Below are positions 10,326 to 18,609 of a stretch of DNA of 64,000 bases, piece after piece (position 1 is the first letter of the stretch; each line of letters starts with the position of its first letter). Source of the stretch: Pseudomonas kielensis (lineage in GTDB: Bacteria; Pseudomonadota; Gammaproteobacteria; Pseudomonadales; Pseudomonadaceae); assembly GCF_014236655.1 (NCBI RefSeq), contig NZ_JACMYG010000010.1, positions 62,001 through 126,000 of the forward strand, given 5' to 3'. A program made the position numbers and the translations under genes. The notes under the pieces were generated by a model. The model was not told where the DNA came from and searched no databases. It was given only the letters and a program-made list of their open reading frames with translations.

Positions 10326-10629
10326 GTGTGGATTCCTTTGCAGATCGGAGGCCCATCTGCGAGTGCAGTCTGGAAAAGGCTTACCCTAGTGGCCTGCCAG
10401 GCAAATGACTATCCCCTTTTTTGATTTGTGTCCTGCTCGACGGTGCATGTTTTCGCCGTTTATTGCGCTTGGGCCGGGGCGAAATAGCGTAAGGTGGCGT
10501 GCCGGCACCCTCTGTGCGAGGGGGCAGGGTGTTGCTCTGCGACGAGCGGTCACTGCCATCGATAGCCTTTATCCAAGGCGTCTGGCGTCGTAAATCCGGG
10601 GTTTTTGAAAACTCTCTTCACACCAATAG
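10326..10629. other. Intergenic region upstream of rpmB and of the binding-protein gene
   Basis: No coding frame with family similarity, repeat or RNA is recognisable in this stretch. It should contain the leftward promoter of the peptide-binding protein near 10326-10400, but I could not identify a convincing one. Confidence 0.4.
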
Positions 10630-10658
10630 TTGTTGCTATGGGGTCTTTCTGGTATAAA
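10630..10658 (+). promoter_or_regulatory. Sigma-70 promoter of rpmBG
   Basis: TTGTTG and TATAAA are separated by exactly 17 bases, a good housekeeping promoter. It implies an untranslated leader of about 140 bases before rpmB. That leader contains hairpin-forming stretches such as GCGCCTGGCGC and a CCAACCC/GGGTTGG pair, which could be a ribosomal-protein leader. No known motif was recognised. Confidence 0.75.
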
Positions 10659-10806
10659 GCAGCGCTCTTTTCTAGGGGCCCGGTTCCTTCACTGTAGGTG
10701 TAGCCGGTAAGACCTCTAAAGAAACGCGGCGCCTGGCGCCAAATGACTGAGAGATTAAGCGGCCAACCCATGCCGGGTTGGGCATGTGGTTTTAGAGGGC
10801 TGAGGC

Positions 10807-11040
10807 ATGTCGAGAGTATGTCAAGTTACCGGTAAGGGTCCGGTGACTGGGAATAACATTTCCCACGCAAACAACAAAACCCGTCGTCGTTTCCTGCCGA
10901 ACCTGCAGCATCATCGCTTCTGGGTTGAAGAAGAGAAACGTTTCGTGCGTCTGCGCGTATCTGCCAAAGGCATGCGTATCATCGACAAGCGTGGCATCAC
11001 TGTCGTGCTGGCCGAAATCCGCAAAGCTGGCAAGATCTAA
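10807..11040 (+). CDS. rpmB: 50S ribosomal protein L28
   Basis: Component of the large ribosomal subunit. The 77-residue basic protein starts [12 protein letters not shown] and contains the conserved [15 protein letters not shown] stretch, typical of bacterial L28. It is followed 11 bases later by rpmG, the universal gammaproteobacterial pair. A promoter with a long leader lies upstream. Confidence 0.98.
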   Translation: MSRVCQVTGKGPVTGNNISHANNKTRRRFLPNLQHHRFWVEEEKRFVRLRVSAKGMRIIDKRGITVVLAEIRKAGKI

Positions 11041-11051
11041 GGGAGCTAATC

Positions 11052-11207
11052 ATGCGTGAATTGATTCGTTTGATTTCGAGCGCCGGTACTGGTCACTTCT
11101 ACACTACCGACAAGAACAAGCGCACTACTCCGGACAAAATCGAGATCAAGAAATTTGATCCGGTTGTTCGCAAGCACGTGATCTACAAAGAAGGCAAAAT
11201 CAAGTAA
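11052..11207 (+). CDS. rpmG: 50S ribosomal protein L33
   Basis: A 51-residue large-subunit protein with the conserved [11 protein letters not shown] and [13 protein letters not shown] segments. It has no cysteines, so it is the zinc-independent form, as in E. coli. The start ATG at 11052 follows the Shine-Dalgarno GGGAGC. It is the second gene of the rpmB operon and is followed by a strong terminator. Confidence 0.98.
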   Translation: MRELIRLISSAGTGHFYTTDKNKRTTPDKIEIKKFDPVVRKHVIYKEGKIK

Positions 11208-11226
11208 TTGATTTTTCCCTCTTAAG

Positions 11227-11262
11227 AAAAAGGCCCGTATCGCAAGATACGGGCCTTTTTTG
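11227..11262. terminator. Rho-independent terminator after rpmBG
   Basis: The stem AAAAGGCCCGTATC/GATACGGGCCTTTTT is perfect, with A and T runs on its sides. It can also end the leftward I78-like gene at 11288. Confidence 0.93.
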
Positions 11263-11287
11263 TGGCCGGGGGAAAAGCTTCACGTGC

Positions 11288-11506
11288 TCAACCGCACTGA
11301 ATGCTGACAATGACATTGTCGGCATTGGTCAGCAGGCTGATTCGTCGTGGGACTCGCTTGTGGTCTGAGGCGTAGCGAGGGCCGGTGACCCGCACCGGTG
11401 CGCCATTGGCCTGGGCTCGTACCTCCTCGAGCAACTGAGGGGTGCAGGTCTGGCCGATGGTGTATTCAGCGATCGTGACGTCGCATGAGTCTTGAGTGTC
11501 GGGCAT
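11288..11506 (-). CDS. I78-family peptidase-inhibitor-like protein, copy 1
   Basis: A 72-residue protein whose pattern (an IGQ motif near the middle, PVRVTGP, then RRISLLTNADNVIVSIQCG at the end) matches the peptidase inhibitor I78 fold, which resembles small potato-inhibitor-type serine-protease inhibitors. The start at 11506 is supported by AAGGAGGC just upstream. No signal peptide is visible, so it should be cytoplasmic, unlike exported I78 members. A related gene lies 119 bases upstream on the same strand, separated by a terminator. Inhibitor activity is inferred from fold only. Confidence 0.75.
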   Translation of the reverse strand: MPDTQDSCDVTIAEYTIGQTCTPQLLEEVRAQANGAPVRVTGPRYASDHKRVPRRISLLTNADNVIVSIQCG

Positions 11507-11560
11507 GTTGCCTCCTTGCGTTGTGGGTCTGGATTGAGGCACGTCCTGTGCGCTCTTGCT

Positions 11561-11598
11561 AAAAAAAGGCCGGTATCGCGAGATACCGGCCTTTTTAC
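11561..11598. terminator. Rho-independent terminator between the two I78-like genes
   Basis: The stem AAAAGGCCGGTATC/GATACCGGCCTTTTT is nearly the same as the terminator after rpmG, differing by one compensated base pair. It would end the upstream I78-like transcript, so the two genes are probably transcribed separately. Confidence 0.88.
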
Positions 11599-11624
11599 TT
11601 ACGCCAGTGCCGCTCGGCGAGCAC

Positions 11625-11831
11625 TCAACCGAAGTTGAACGCCTCAATGGTGCCGGAGGCATTGGTGACGACGTGAATTCGCGTGCTATCCAGTTCCTTG
11701 GTCGCGACTTCACTGGCGCCGACTACGCGTCGCGCAGTCAGTTCGCTGATGTAGGCCTTCATGGAAGCCACATAAGGCTGGCCGATCAGGTGTTGAAGCT
11801 GTTGGAGGACTTCTTCATTGGTCATGTTCAT
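11625..11831 (-). CDS. I78-family peptidase-inhibitor-like protein, copy 2
   Basis: A 68-residue protein with the I78 pattern: LIGQPYVASMKAYI, the central RRVVGASEVATKELDSTRIHVVTN, and a terminal GTIEAFNFG replacing the usual CG end. It is related to its downstream neighbour at the level of fold pattern and is not a recent duplicate, since the sequences differ widely. It has no signal peptide. AAAGGA lies before the paired ATG codons at 11831 and 11825, and either could start translation. Confidence 0.72.
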   Translation of the reverse strand: MNMTNEEVLQQLQHLIGQPYVASMKAYISELTARRVVGASEVATKELDSTRIHVVTNASGTIEAFNFG

Positions 11832-11911
11832 TAATCCTTTAAGTGAACGATTATTGTCCGTTGGGACAGTTCGATTCTCCTCTGAGCCATGACCCGATGT
11901 GCGGTATATAT

Positions 11912-12274
11912 CTATGGTTTCTGTTCAAACGCCACGTAGATCTTGCGGCATGTTTCCAGGACTTCCCAGGTGCCCCGGAATCCGGCTGGGATGACAAACC
12001 GATCACCGGTGCGCAGGGTCTTGGCATGGCCTTCGGTGTCGCGTAGCACCGAAACCCCCTGGACGATTTCGCAGTACTCGTGTTCGGTGAAATTGACCGT
12101 CCACTGCCCGACCGCGCCCTCCCAGACACCGGCATTGAGCTGGCCGCACGGGCTGTTGTAGTGGTTGTAGACGGTTTGCTCAGGGTCGCCCTTGAGGATT
12201 TTGGCCGCGTCCGGGCGGTAGCGTTCGGCGGCGGTGCCGGCCTGGCTGAAATCGACGATGTCCTGGATGCTCAT
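11912..12274 (-). CDS. Cupin-domain protein (DUF861 type)
   Basis: A 120-residue single cupin of the DUF861/ureidoglycine-aminohydrolase-like group. The barrel motif includes WTVNFTEHEYCEIVQG with a candidate metal His, then DRFVIPAGFRGTWEV. The reaction is unknown. Its start is 226 bases from the divergent aldehyde dehydrogenase gene kauB/pauC. A palindrome in that gap could control both genes. A similar cupin lies beside polyamine genes in other pseudomonads as I recall them, which hints at a role in amine catabolism, but this is inference. Confidence 0.8.
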   Translation of the reverse strand: MSIQDIVDFSQAGTAAERYRPDAAKILKGDPEQTVYNHYNSPCGQLNAGVWEGAVGQWTVNFTEHEYCEIVQGVSVLRDTEGHAKTLRTGDRFVIPAGFRGTWEVLETCRKIYVAFEQKP

Positions 12275-12315
12275 ACTGGTAATCCCCCCGTGTTTGCTTG
12301 GAAAGCCCCGAGTCT

Positions 12316-12335
12316 ATGTTTATTAAAATGAACAT
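12316..12335. promoter_or_regulatory. Candidate PauR/PuuR operator between cupin and pauC
   Basis: A near-perfect 20-base palindrome (ATGTTTATT, AA, AATGAACAT; one mismatch) includes AATGAACA, the core of the E. coli PuuR recognition sequence as I recall it. The PuuR-like regulator gene pauR is 12 kb away in this window. The site lies 41 bases upstream of the cupin start and about 165 bases upstream of pauC. Binding is inferred. Confidence 0.5.
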
Positions 12336-12499
12336 CGCAAGGTCGTTTGCCGGCCTTATGTCAAATATATTGAAACTTGAGGGGCGGCTGGTTTAGGGTG
12401 GCGGGTGCCTCGGGCCGATTTCAAGGCTGGCCGGGCAGAATTCCTGACAGCGCCCGTGAAGAACGCGGGTGTCGTATTTAATAAGAGGAGGACACTCGT

Positions 12500-13993
12500 A
12501 TGACCACCCTGACTCGTGCCGACTGGGAACAACGTGCCCGCGACCTGAAAATCGAAGGCCGCGCCTACATCAATGGCGAATACACCGACGCGGTCTCTGG
12601 CGAGACCTTCGAGTGCATCAGCCCGGTCGATGGCCGTCTGCTGGGCAAGATTGCCAGCTGTGATGCCGCCGACGCCCAGCGCGCCGTGGACAATGCCCGT
12701 GCCACGTTCAATTCCGGTGTCTGGTCCCGCCTGGCTCCGGCCAAGCGCAAGGCCGTCATGATCCGTTTCGCCGGCCTGCTCAAGCAAAATGCCCAGGAGC
12801 TGGCCCTGCTGGAAACCCTGGACATGGGCAAGCCGATCAGCGATTCCCTGGGCATCGACGTTCCGGGTGCCGCCCAGGCACTGAGCTGGAGCGGTGAAGC
12901 CATCGACAAGATCTACGATGAAGTGGCGGCGACCCCTCATGATCAACTGGGTCTGGTGACCCGTGAGCCAGTGGGCGTGGTTGGCGCTATCGTGCCGTGG
13001 AACTTCCCGCTGATGATGGCTTGCTGGAAACTCGGTCCGGCGCTGTCCACCGGTAACTCGGTGATCCTCAAGCCGTCCGAAAAATCCCCATTGACCGCCA
13101 TCCGCATCGCGGCCCTGGCCGTCGAGGCCGGTATCCCCAAAGGCGTGCTCAACGTGCTGCCAGGCTACGGCCACACCGTGGGCAAGGCCCTGGCCCTGCA
13201 CATGGACGTCGATACCCTGGTGTTCACCGGCTCGACCAAGATCGCCAAGCAACTGATGATCTACTCCGGTGAGTCGAACATGAAGCGCGTCTGGCTGGAA
13301 GCCGGCGGCAAGAGCCCGAACATCGTGTTTGCCGATGCACCGGACCTGCAGGCCGCCGCCGAATCCGCTGCCGGCGCGATTGCGTTCAACCAGGGCGAAG
13401 TCTGCACCGCCGGTTCACGCCTGCTGGTGGAGCGTTCGATCAAGGACACGTTCCTGCCACTGGTGATCGAGGCCCTGAAAACCTGGAAGCCGGGCAATCC
13501 GCTGGACCCGTCCACTACCGTGGGTGCGTTGGTCGATACCCAGCAAATGAATACCGTGCTGTCGTACATCGAGTCTGGCCATACCGACGGCGCCAAACTG
13601 GTGGCGGGCGGCAAGCGTATTCTTGAGGAAACCGGTGGCACCTACGTGGAGCCGACGATTTTCGACGGCGTGAGCAATGCCATGAAGATCGCCCAGGAAG
13701 AAATTTTTGGCCCGGTACTGTCGGTCATCACCTTCGATACCGCCGAAGAGGCCGTCCAGATCGCCAACGACACGCCCTATGGCCTGGCCGCAGCGGTATG
13801 GACCCGGGACATCTCCAAGGCTCACCTGACGGCCAAGGCCCTGCGCGCCGGTAGCGTGTGGGTCAACCAGTACGATGGCGGCGACATGACCGCCCCGTTC
13901 GGTGGCTTCAAGCAATCGGGCAACGGCCGTGACAAGTCGCTGCACGCCTTCGACAAGTACACCGAGCTGAAGGCGACCTGGATCAAGCTGTAA
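12500..13993 (+). CDS. kauB: NAD(P)-dependent aldehyde dehydrogenase, polyamine pathway (KauB/PauC)
   Basis: Oxidises omega-amino or guanidino aldehydes from polyamine and arginine breakdown to acids, for example 4-guanidinobutyraldehyde or gamma-glutamyl-aminobutyraldehyde. The 497-residue protein is a full class I/II ALDH with the Rossmann segment GAIVPWNFPLMM, general base Glu267 in VWLEAGGKSPN and nucleophile Cys302 in NQGEVCTAG. AGAGGAGG precedes the ATG at 12500. The regional context (a PuuB-type oxidase and PauR in the window) supports a polyamine role. The exact substrate is inferred from the matching P. aeruginosa position. Confidence 0.9.
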   Translation: MTTLTRADWEQRARDLKIEGRAYINGEYTDAVSGETFECISPVDGRLLGKIASCDAADAQRAVDNARATFNSGVWSRLAPAKRKAVMIRFAGLLKQNAQELALLETLDMGKPISDSLGIDVPGAAQALSWSGEAIDKIYDEVAATPHDQLGLVTREPVGVVGAIVPWNFPLMMACWKLGPALSTGNSVILKPSEKSPLTAIRIAALAVEAGIPKGVLNVLPGYGHTVGKALALHMDVDTLVFTGSTKIAKQLMIYSGESNMKRVWLEAGGKSPNIVFADAPDLQAAAESAAGAIAFNQGEVCTAGSRLLVERSIKDTFLPLVIEALKTWKPGNPLDPSTTVGALVDTQQMNTVLSYIESGHTDGAKLVAGGKRILEETGGTYVEPTIFDGVSNAMKIAQEEIFGPVLSVITFDTAEEAVQIANDTPYGLAAAVWTRDISKAHLTAKALRAGSVWVNQYDGGDMTAPFGGFKQSGNGRDKSLHAFDKYTELKATWIKL

Positions 13994-13998
13994 GCCTT

Positions 13999-14019
13999 TC
14001 AGGGAGCCTGGCTCCCTGA
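13999..14019 (+). terminator. Possible terminator hairpin after kauB
   Basis: The inverted repeat TCAGGGAGCCTGGCTCCCTGA follows the stop codon by five bases. It lacks a clear T run, so it may be a weak or Rho-assisted end. Confidence 0.45.
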
Positions 14020-14035
14020 ACGACGCAGATCCCTT

Positions 14036-14122
14036 GTGGGAGCGAGCCTGCTCGCGATAGTGGTATGACAGTCGACGTCGTGTTGAATGTTGCGCCGCCA
14101 TCGTGAGCAGGTTCGCTCCCAC
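14036..14122. repeat. REP-type inverted repeat pair
   Basis: Two inverted REP arms, GTGGGAGCGAGCCTGCTCGC and the complementary GAGCAGGTTCGCTCCCAC, are separated by about 45 bases. This is the same family as at 1891-1978 but with sequence variants. It lies between kauB and the MFS gene. Confidence 0.82.
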
Positions 14123-14166
14123 AATGCTTTGTGCCACACATGAAAATATCCACAGGAGCGTGGAAC

Positions 14167-15312
14167 ATGCGTTGGGCGACTTATTTCGCCGTTCTGGCCT
14201 CGGTCCTGAGTGTCGGCCTGGCCCTGGGCGTCAGCATGCCGCTGGTGTCGTTTCGCCTGGAAAGCTGGGGCTACGGCTCGTTTGCTATCGGGGTGATGGC
14301 GGCCATGCCGGCCATTGGCGTCCTGCTGGGGGCGAAGATCTCCAGCCACCTGGCGGCCCGCCTGGGCACGGCCAACCTGATGCGCCTGTGCCTGTGGGCC
14401 GGAGCCCTCTCCATCGGCCTGCTGGCGTTGTTGCCCAGCTACCCGGTGTGGCTGGTACTGCGGCTGATGATCGGGGTCATCCTGACCATCGTGTTCATTC
14501 TCGGCGAGAGCTGGATCAACCAGTTGGTGGTTGAGCAATGGCGCGGTCGGCTGGTGGCGCTGTATGGCTGCAGCTATGCCTTGAGCCAATTGGCTGGGCC
14601 GTTGCTGCTGGGGGTGCTGGGCACCGACAACGACATCGGTTTCTGGGTCGGGGTCGCGCTGCTGGTGACTTCACCGCTGGTCTTGTTGGGGCGTAGCGGG
14701 GCGCCGAGCAGCGAAGCCCTGAGTGTGACCTTCAGTGACTTGCTGGGTTTCTGTCGCGGCCTGCCGGCCATCGCCTGGGCGGTGTCGTTGTTTGCTGCGT
14801 TCGAGGCGATGATCCTGACCTTGCTGCCGGTGTACTGCCTGCAACAGGGGTTCACCGCAGACATTGCCCTGGCCATGGTCAGCACCGTGGTCGTCGGCGA
14901 TGCCTTGCTGCAACTGCCCATTGGTGCCCTCGCGGACTATCTGTCGCGGCGAACCTTGTTTGCCGGCTGCGCGGTGATCCTGATGCTGTCGAGCCTGGCG
15001 ATCCCGCTGTTGCTCGACACGCTGCTGATCTGGCCGCTGTGGGTGCTGTTCGGTGCCAGTGCCGGCGGCTTGTTCACCCTGTCGCTGATTCTGGTGGGCG
15101 AGCGTTATCGCGATGATGCGCTGGTGCGGGCCAACGCCCACATCGCCCAGCTGTGGGGGATCGGTTGTCTGATCGGCCCGCTTGCAGCCGGTGCCGGCAG
15201 TCAGTGGGTCAGCGGGCACGCCTTGCCGTTGCTGATGGCAGCCGGGGCCTTTGGCCTGGTGCTGCTGTTGCTGCGCCAAGGGGCGTTTGGCGAGGCGGCG
15301 GAGCCGGTTTGA
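14167..15312 (+). CDS. MFS transporter
   Basis: A 381-residue inner-membrane protein with about twelve hydrophobic segments and a hydrophilic break near the middle, typical of the major facilitator superfamily. The AAMPAIGVLLGAKISSHLAAR segment resembles the loop 2-3 motif, and GERYRDDALVRANAHIAQLWG lies in the second half. The closest group is the YcaD/sugar-phosphate-independent efflux type; the substrate is unknown. The ATG at 14167 follows CAGGAG, and earlier in-frame starts lie inside the REP-adjacent sequence. It sits among amine-catabolic genes, so import or export of a related compound is possible. Confidence 0.85.
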   Translation: MRWATYFAVLASVLSVGLALGVSMPLVSFRLESWGYGSFAIGVMAAMPAIGVLLGAKISSHLAARLGTANLMRLCLWAGALSIGLLALLPSYPVWLVLRLMIGVILTIVFILGESWINQLVVEQWRGRLVALYGCSYALSQLAGPLLLGVLGTDNDIGFWVGVALLVTSPLVLLGRSGAPSSEALSVTFSDLLGFCRGLPAIAWAVSLFAAFEAMILTLLPVYCLQQGFTADIALAMVSTVVVGDALLQLPIGALADYLSRRTLFAGCAVILMLSSLAIPLLLDTLLIWPLWVLFGASAGGLFTLSLILVGERYRDDALVRANAHIAQLWGIGCLIGPLAAGAGSQWVSGHALPLLMAAGAFGLVLLLLRQGAFGEAAEPV

Positions 15313-15336
15313 CCTGTGGCCACTGTGGGCCGGGGT

Positions 15337-16902
15337 TCACAGTAGCCGTTCCAGGCCCAGGATGTCGCTGAACCAGGCATTGAAGCGGCGCCACCCATTT
15401 CCCGGTTCGCGGGTCAGGGTGTGCAGCTTGCCATCGTCTTCAGTGACCCAGACCAGTTGACCCTCCTGTAACCGCACCGCATAGCTGAGGGGAGGCGCCA
15501 TGCCTTCCAGGGCGAGTTCGCGAACTCGCTCGGCAAGCGCCTGACTGTCGACCAGCACCCCGACTTCGGTATTCCACAGCACCGAACGCGGGTCGAAGTT
15601 GAATGAACCGATGAATGCCTTTTGCCGATCGAAGATGATCGCCTTGCTGTGCAGGCTGGATTCGGAGCCGCGGTAGCTGGCGCTGCGAAACAGGCTTGGT
15701 CCGCTACCGCCACCTGCGCCTGGTTGCCGGCGCAGTTCAAACAGTTGCACGCCGTGTTCCAGCAGCGCCTTGCGGTAGGGGGCGTAGCCGCCGTGGACGG
15801 CGGGCACGTCGGTGGCCTCCAGCGAGTTGGTCAGGAAGCTGACGGACACCCCGGCATCGGCCCGCCCTGTGAGGTACACCAGCCCGGGTGGGCCAGGCAC
15901 AAAGTACGCCGAGATCATGATCAGCTCTTTGCTCACCCCTTGCAGTTCAGGGGTCAGTTGGGTGGTCAGCAGCAGTTACGGATCTGGCTCACCCTTGGCC
16001 AGCACCTTACTCGGCGCGTCCCACAGCGCCTGGTTCCAGGCCCAGATCAGCTCGCTGCGCCAGAGGTCCAGGCGCGGATCGGTCTGGTAGGCCTTCAATT
16101 GTTGGTACAGGGCCTGGTTCTGCCGATGGCTTTCGTCCAGGGACGCTTGCAGCTGCGCCCGCGTCTTGGCCAGATCGTTGGCCGTGGGCTGGCTGGAGAC
16201 CAACTCATCGATCGGCGTGCTCAGGGCGCTGTTCCAGTACTGATCGAAACTGTGGCCGAGCTGTTCAGCGACAGGTCCGACACCCAGCAGGTCGATGTCA
16301 GTGAAATTGAGCTTGGGCTGCGCGTCGAAGTACTCGTCACCCAGGTTGCGCCCGCCGACGATGGCGGCGCTGCTGTCCGCCAGCCACAGCTTGTTGTGCA
16401 TGCGACGGTGCTGCTGCGAGAGATTGAATAGCCGGCCCATGGCGCGGGTGACACCGGTACCGCGACCCAGCTCCAGCGGATTGAACAGGCGAATCTGAAT
16501 CTGTGGGTGAGCGGCCAGTGTGGCAATGGTCTGGACCTGGCCATCGCTGGTGAGGTCGTCAAGCAGGATGCGCACCCGCACGCCACGGTCAGCGGCCTTG
16601 AGCAGTTCGCTGACCAGCAATCGGGTGCTGATGCCGTCTTGCACGATGTAGTACTGCAGGTCGAGGCTGCGCTGCGCGTTGCGGATCAACTCGGCACGGG
16701 CGGCAAAGGCCTCGCTGCTGTCCGATAGCAGGCGAAATCCGGATCGCCCTGCATGGGGGGCGGCCTGGGCCTGGATCGAGCGCCCGAAGGCAGACTCGGC
16801 AGCCGGCAACGCCTGGCTGGGTTCACGGGGTACGTTGAGCGAGGCGCAACTGCTCAGCAACGCGGCGAACAACACGCAGAGCAGGGCTTTTTCTGGGCGC
16901 AA
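15337..16902 (-). pseudogene. Phospholipase D-family lipoprotein, split by an in-frame stop
   Basis: The frame runs 522 codons from the ATG at 16902, but codon 309 is TAA (15976-15978). Reading through it, homologous-looking sequence continues in the same frame without a gap (EPDP-stop-LLLTTQLTPELQG). The N-terminal part has a lipoprotein signal, LLSSC with Cys19, and the first HKD motif (His169, Lys171, in MHNKLWLAD). The C-terminal part has the second HKD motif (LHSKAIIFD, His418, Lys420). Both motifs are needed for one active site in PLD/cardiolipin-synthase-like enzymes. A single change, for example CAA to TAA, would explain the break. A GTG at 15936 and an ATG at 15918 could restart translation, but the C-terminal product would lack the signal. 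It is either a young pseudogene or a sequencing error. Confidence 0.8.
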
Positions 16903-17012
16903 GTCGAATGTTCCCGCAAAAGGGCAGGTTTGGAGTATGGCACGGTTGGCGATGTCGTCATGGCGTGGCGATGGCGCCTGGGAAACTGTCGGACATCGAG
17001 TTTCCAGAGGCG

Positions 17013-18434
17013 CTAACGGTTCTCGGCCAGCAGGGCGATCGCCGCTGCGCCCACCTTGCGCACGGCTTCCTCGACCTGGGCCGTGGGTTTGGCCGCGTAG
17101 TTCATGCGCAGGCAGTTACGGTACTTGCCTGAGGCGGAAAAAATGCTGCCCACGGCAATCTGTACGCCCTGGTCGAGCAGCACCCGATTGAGCTTGAGCG
17201 TATCGAAGCCCTCCGGCAGTTCGACCCACAGCATGAAGCTGCCCTGGGGGCGGCTGGCGCGGGTGCCGAGGGGAAAGTAGCGGCTGACCCAATCGAGCAT
17301 CAGGTCGCGGTTGCGCTGGTACTGGTTGCGCATCCGCCGCAAATGCGGCTCGAAATGCCCGCCCTTGAGGAACTCGGCGATGGCGATTTGTGGCTGTGGT
17401 GCGGTCGAGCCCGTGCTGATGTATTTCATGTGCAGCACCCGCTCCAGGTAGCGTCCCGGAGCGACCCAGCCGATCCGCAGGCCGGGCGCCAGGGTCTTGG
17501 AAAACGAACTGCAGAGCAGCACGCGACCGTCTTCATCGAAGGACTTGATGGTGCGCGGTCGAGGGTAGGTGTAGGCCAGTTCGCCATACACATCGTCCTC
17601 GATAATGGCCACGTCAAACCGTTGTGCCAGGGTCAACAGCGCACGTTTGCGCGATTCCGGCATGATGTAGCCCAGCGGGTTGTTGCAGTTGGGGGTCAAC
17701 TGTATGGCTTTGATTGGCCACTGCTCGAGGGCCAGTTCCAGGGCGTCGAGGCTGATCCCGGTGAGGGGGTCGGTGGGAATCTCCAGGGCCTTCATGCCCA
17801 ACCCCTTGAGGGTCTGCATGGCGCCGTGGAAGCTTGGCGAATCCACGGCCACGATGTCGCCCGGCTCGCAGATGGCGCGAATGCTGGAGGACAACGCTTC
17901 GTGGCAACCGGTGGTGATCACCAGGTCGCTGGCGCTCAGTTGGCTGCCGGAATCGAGCAGCAGGCGGGCGATCTGCTCACGCAGTTCCAGCACCCCGTAG
18001 ATGTTGTCGTAATACAGCCCCGGCATGTCCTGGCGTCGGCTGATGCGCGCCAGGCTGCGCAGCAGGGGTTTCATGGTCGGTGTGGTGATATCCGGCATGC
18101 CGCGGCCCAGTTGCACCACGTCCTTGCGGGGCACGGCGCGGATCAGCTCCAGCACCTGGTCCCACTGGGAAATGTCCACCGGGCGCTGGGCCGGGCGGCC
18201 CACCGCCGGCAGTTCGGGCAGTTCGCGCCCCACAGGGACAAAGTAGCCGGACTTGGGCTTTGGCCGCGCCAGCCCGTTGTCCTCCAGCACCCGATAGGCC
18301 TGCTGCACGGTGCTCAGGCTGACGCCATGCTCGACACTCAAGGCCCGCACCGACGGCAGGCGGTCACCGGGCCGGTAGAAGCCCTGTTCGATGCGCGTGC
18401 CGAGCAATTCGGCGAGGTTGACGTACAGCGTCAT
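17013..18434 (-). CDS. MocR-type GntR/aminotransferase transcriptional regulator
   Basis: A 473-residue fusion of an N-terminal winged helix-turn-helix of the GntR family (about 1-70, with LPSVRALSVEHGVSLSTVQQAY) to a fold-type I aminotransferase domain (about 95-470). The PLP-binding lysine is Lys313 in SSFSKTLAPGLR, and NPLGYIMPE lies in the substrate region. MocR regulators sense amino compounds through PLP chemistry. The ATG at 18434 aligns with the HTH domain; an extension to 18479 adds no domain. It is divergent from a DUF1127 gene over a 175-base gap rich in repeats of AATCTGTA, likely its operator. Confidence 0.92.
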   Translation of the reverse strand: MTLYVNLAELLGTRIEQGFYRPGDRLPSVRALSVEHGVSLSTVQQAYRVLEDNGLARPKPKSGYFVPVGRELPELPAVGRPAQRPVDISQWDQVLELIRAVPRKDVVQLGRGMPDITTPTMKPLLRSLARISRRQDMPGLYYDNIYGVLELREQIARLLLDSGSQLSASDLVITTGCHEALSSSIRAICEPGDIVAVDSPSFHGAMQTLKGLGMKALEIPTDPLTGISLDALELALEQWPIKAIQLTPNCNNPLGYIMPESRKRALLTLAQRFDVAIIEDDVYGELAYTYPRPRTIKSFDEDGRVLLCSSFSKTLAPGLRIGWVAPGRYLERVLHMKYISTGSTAPQPQIAIAEFLKGGHFEPHLRRMRNQYQRNRDLMLDWVSRYFPLGTRASRPQGSFMLWVELPEGFDTLKLNRVLLDQGVQIAVGSIFSASGKYRNCLRMNYAAKPTAQVEEAVRKVGAAAIALLAENR

Positions 18435-18465
18435 GGTGCGGCCTCGGCGAGAGAGGAGGGACCAG

Positions 18466-18546
18466 TACAGATTAGGCAAAAAACCATCATTCAGCGGTTA
18501 ATTCGGCAAATCTGTATGGATGTAATACAGGTCCATTGAATCTGTA
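18466..18546. promoter_or_regulatory. Candidate MocR operator array
   Basis: Between the divergent MocR and DUF1127 genes, AATCTGTA occurs at 18509 and 18539, exactly 30 bases apart, and inverted at 18466-18473. A perfect 6-7-6 inverted repeat, CTGTAT-N7-ATACAG, occupies 18512-18530. Direct plus inverted half-sites at helical spacing are typical of MocR targets. The assignment to this regulator is inferred from position. Confidence 0.6.
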
Positions 18547-18609
18547 ATGGTTTTGCCTGCCCGCGCATCATGGAATCTCTGGCTACCCAAGTAAACAGGA
18601 GCACTAAAA

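Noticed and set aside
10866-10876. Perfect A-rich AACAACAA considered as a Crc/Hfq target
   Set aside because: It lies within rpmB codons for conserved L28 residues (NANNKT region), far from the start codon, so the protein sequence explains it.
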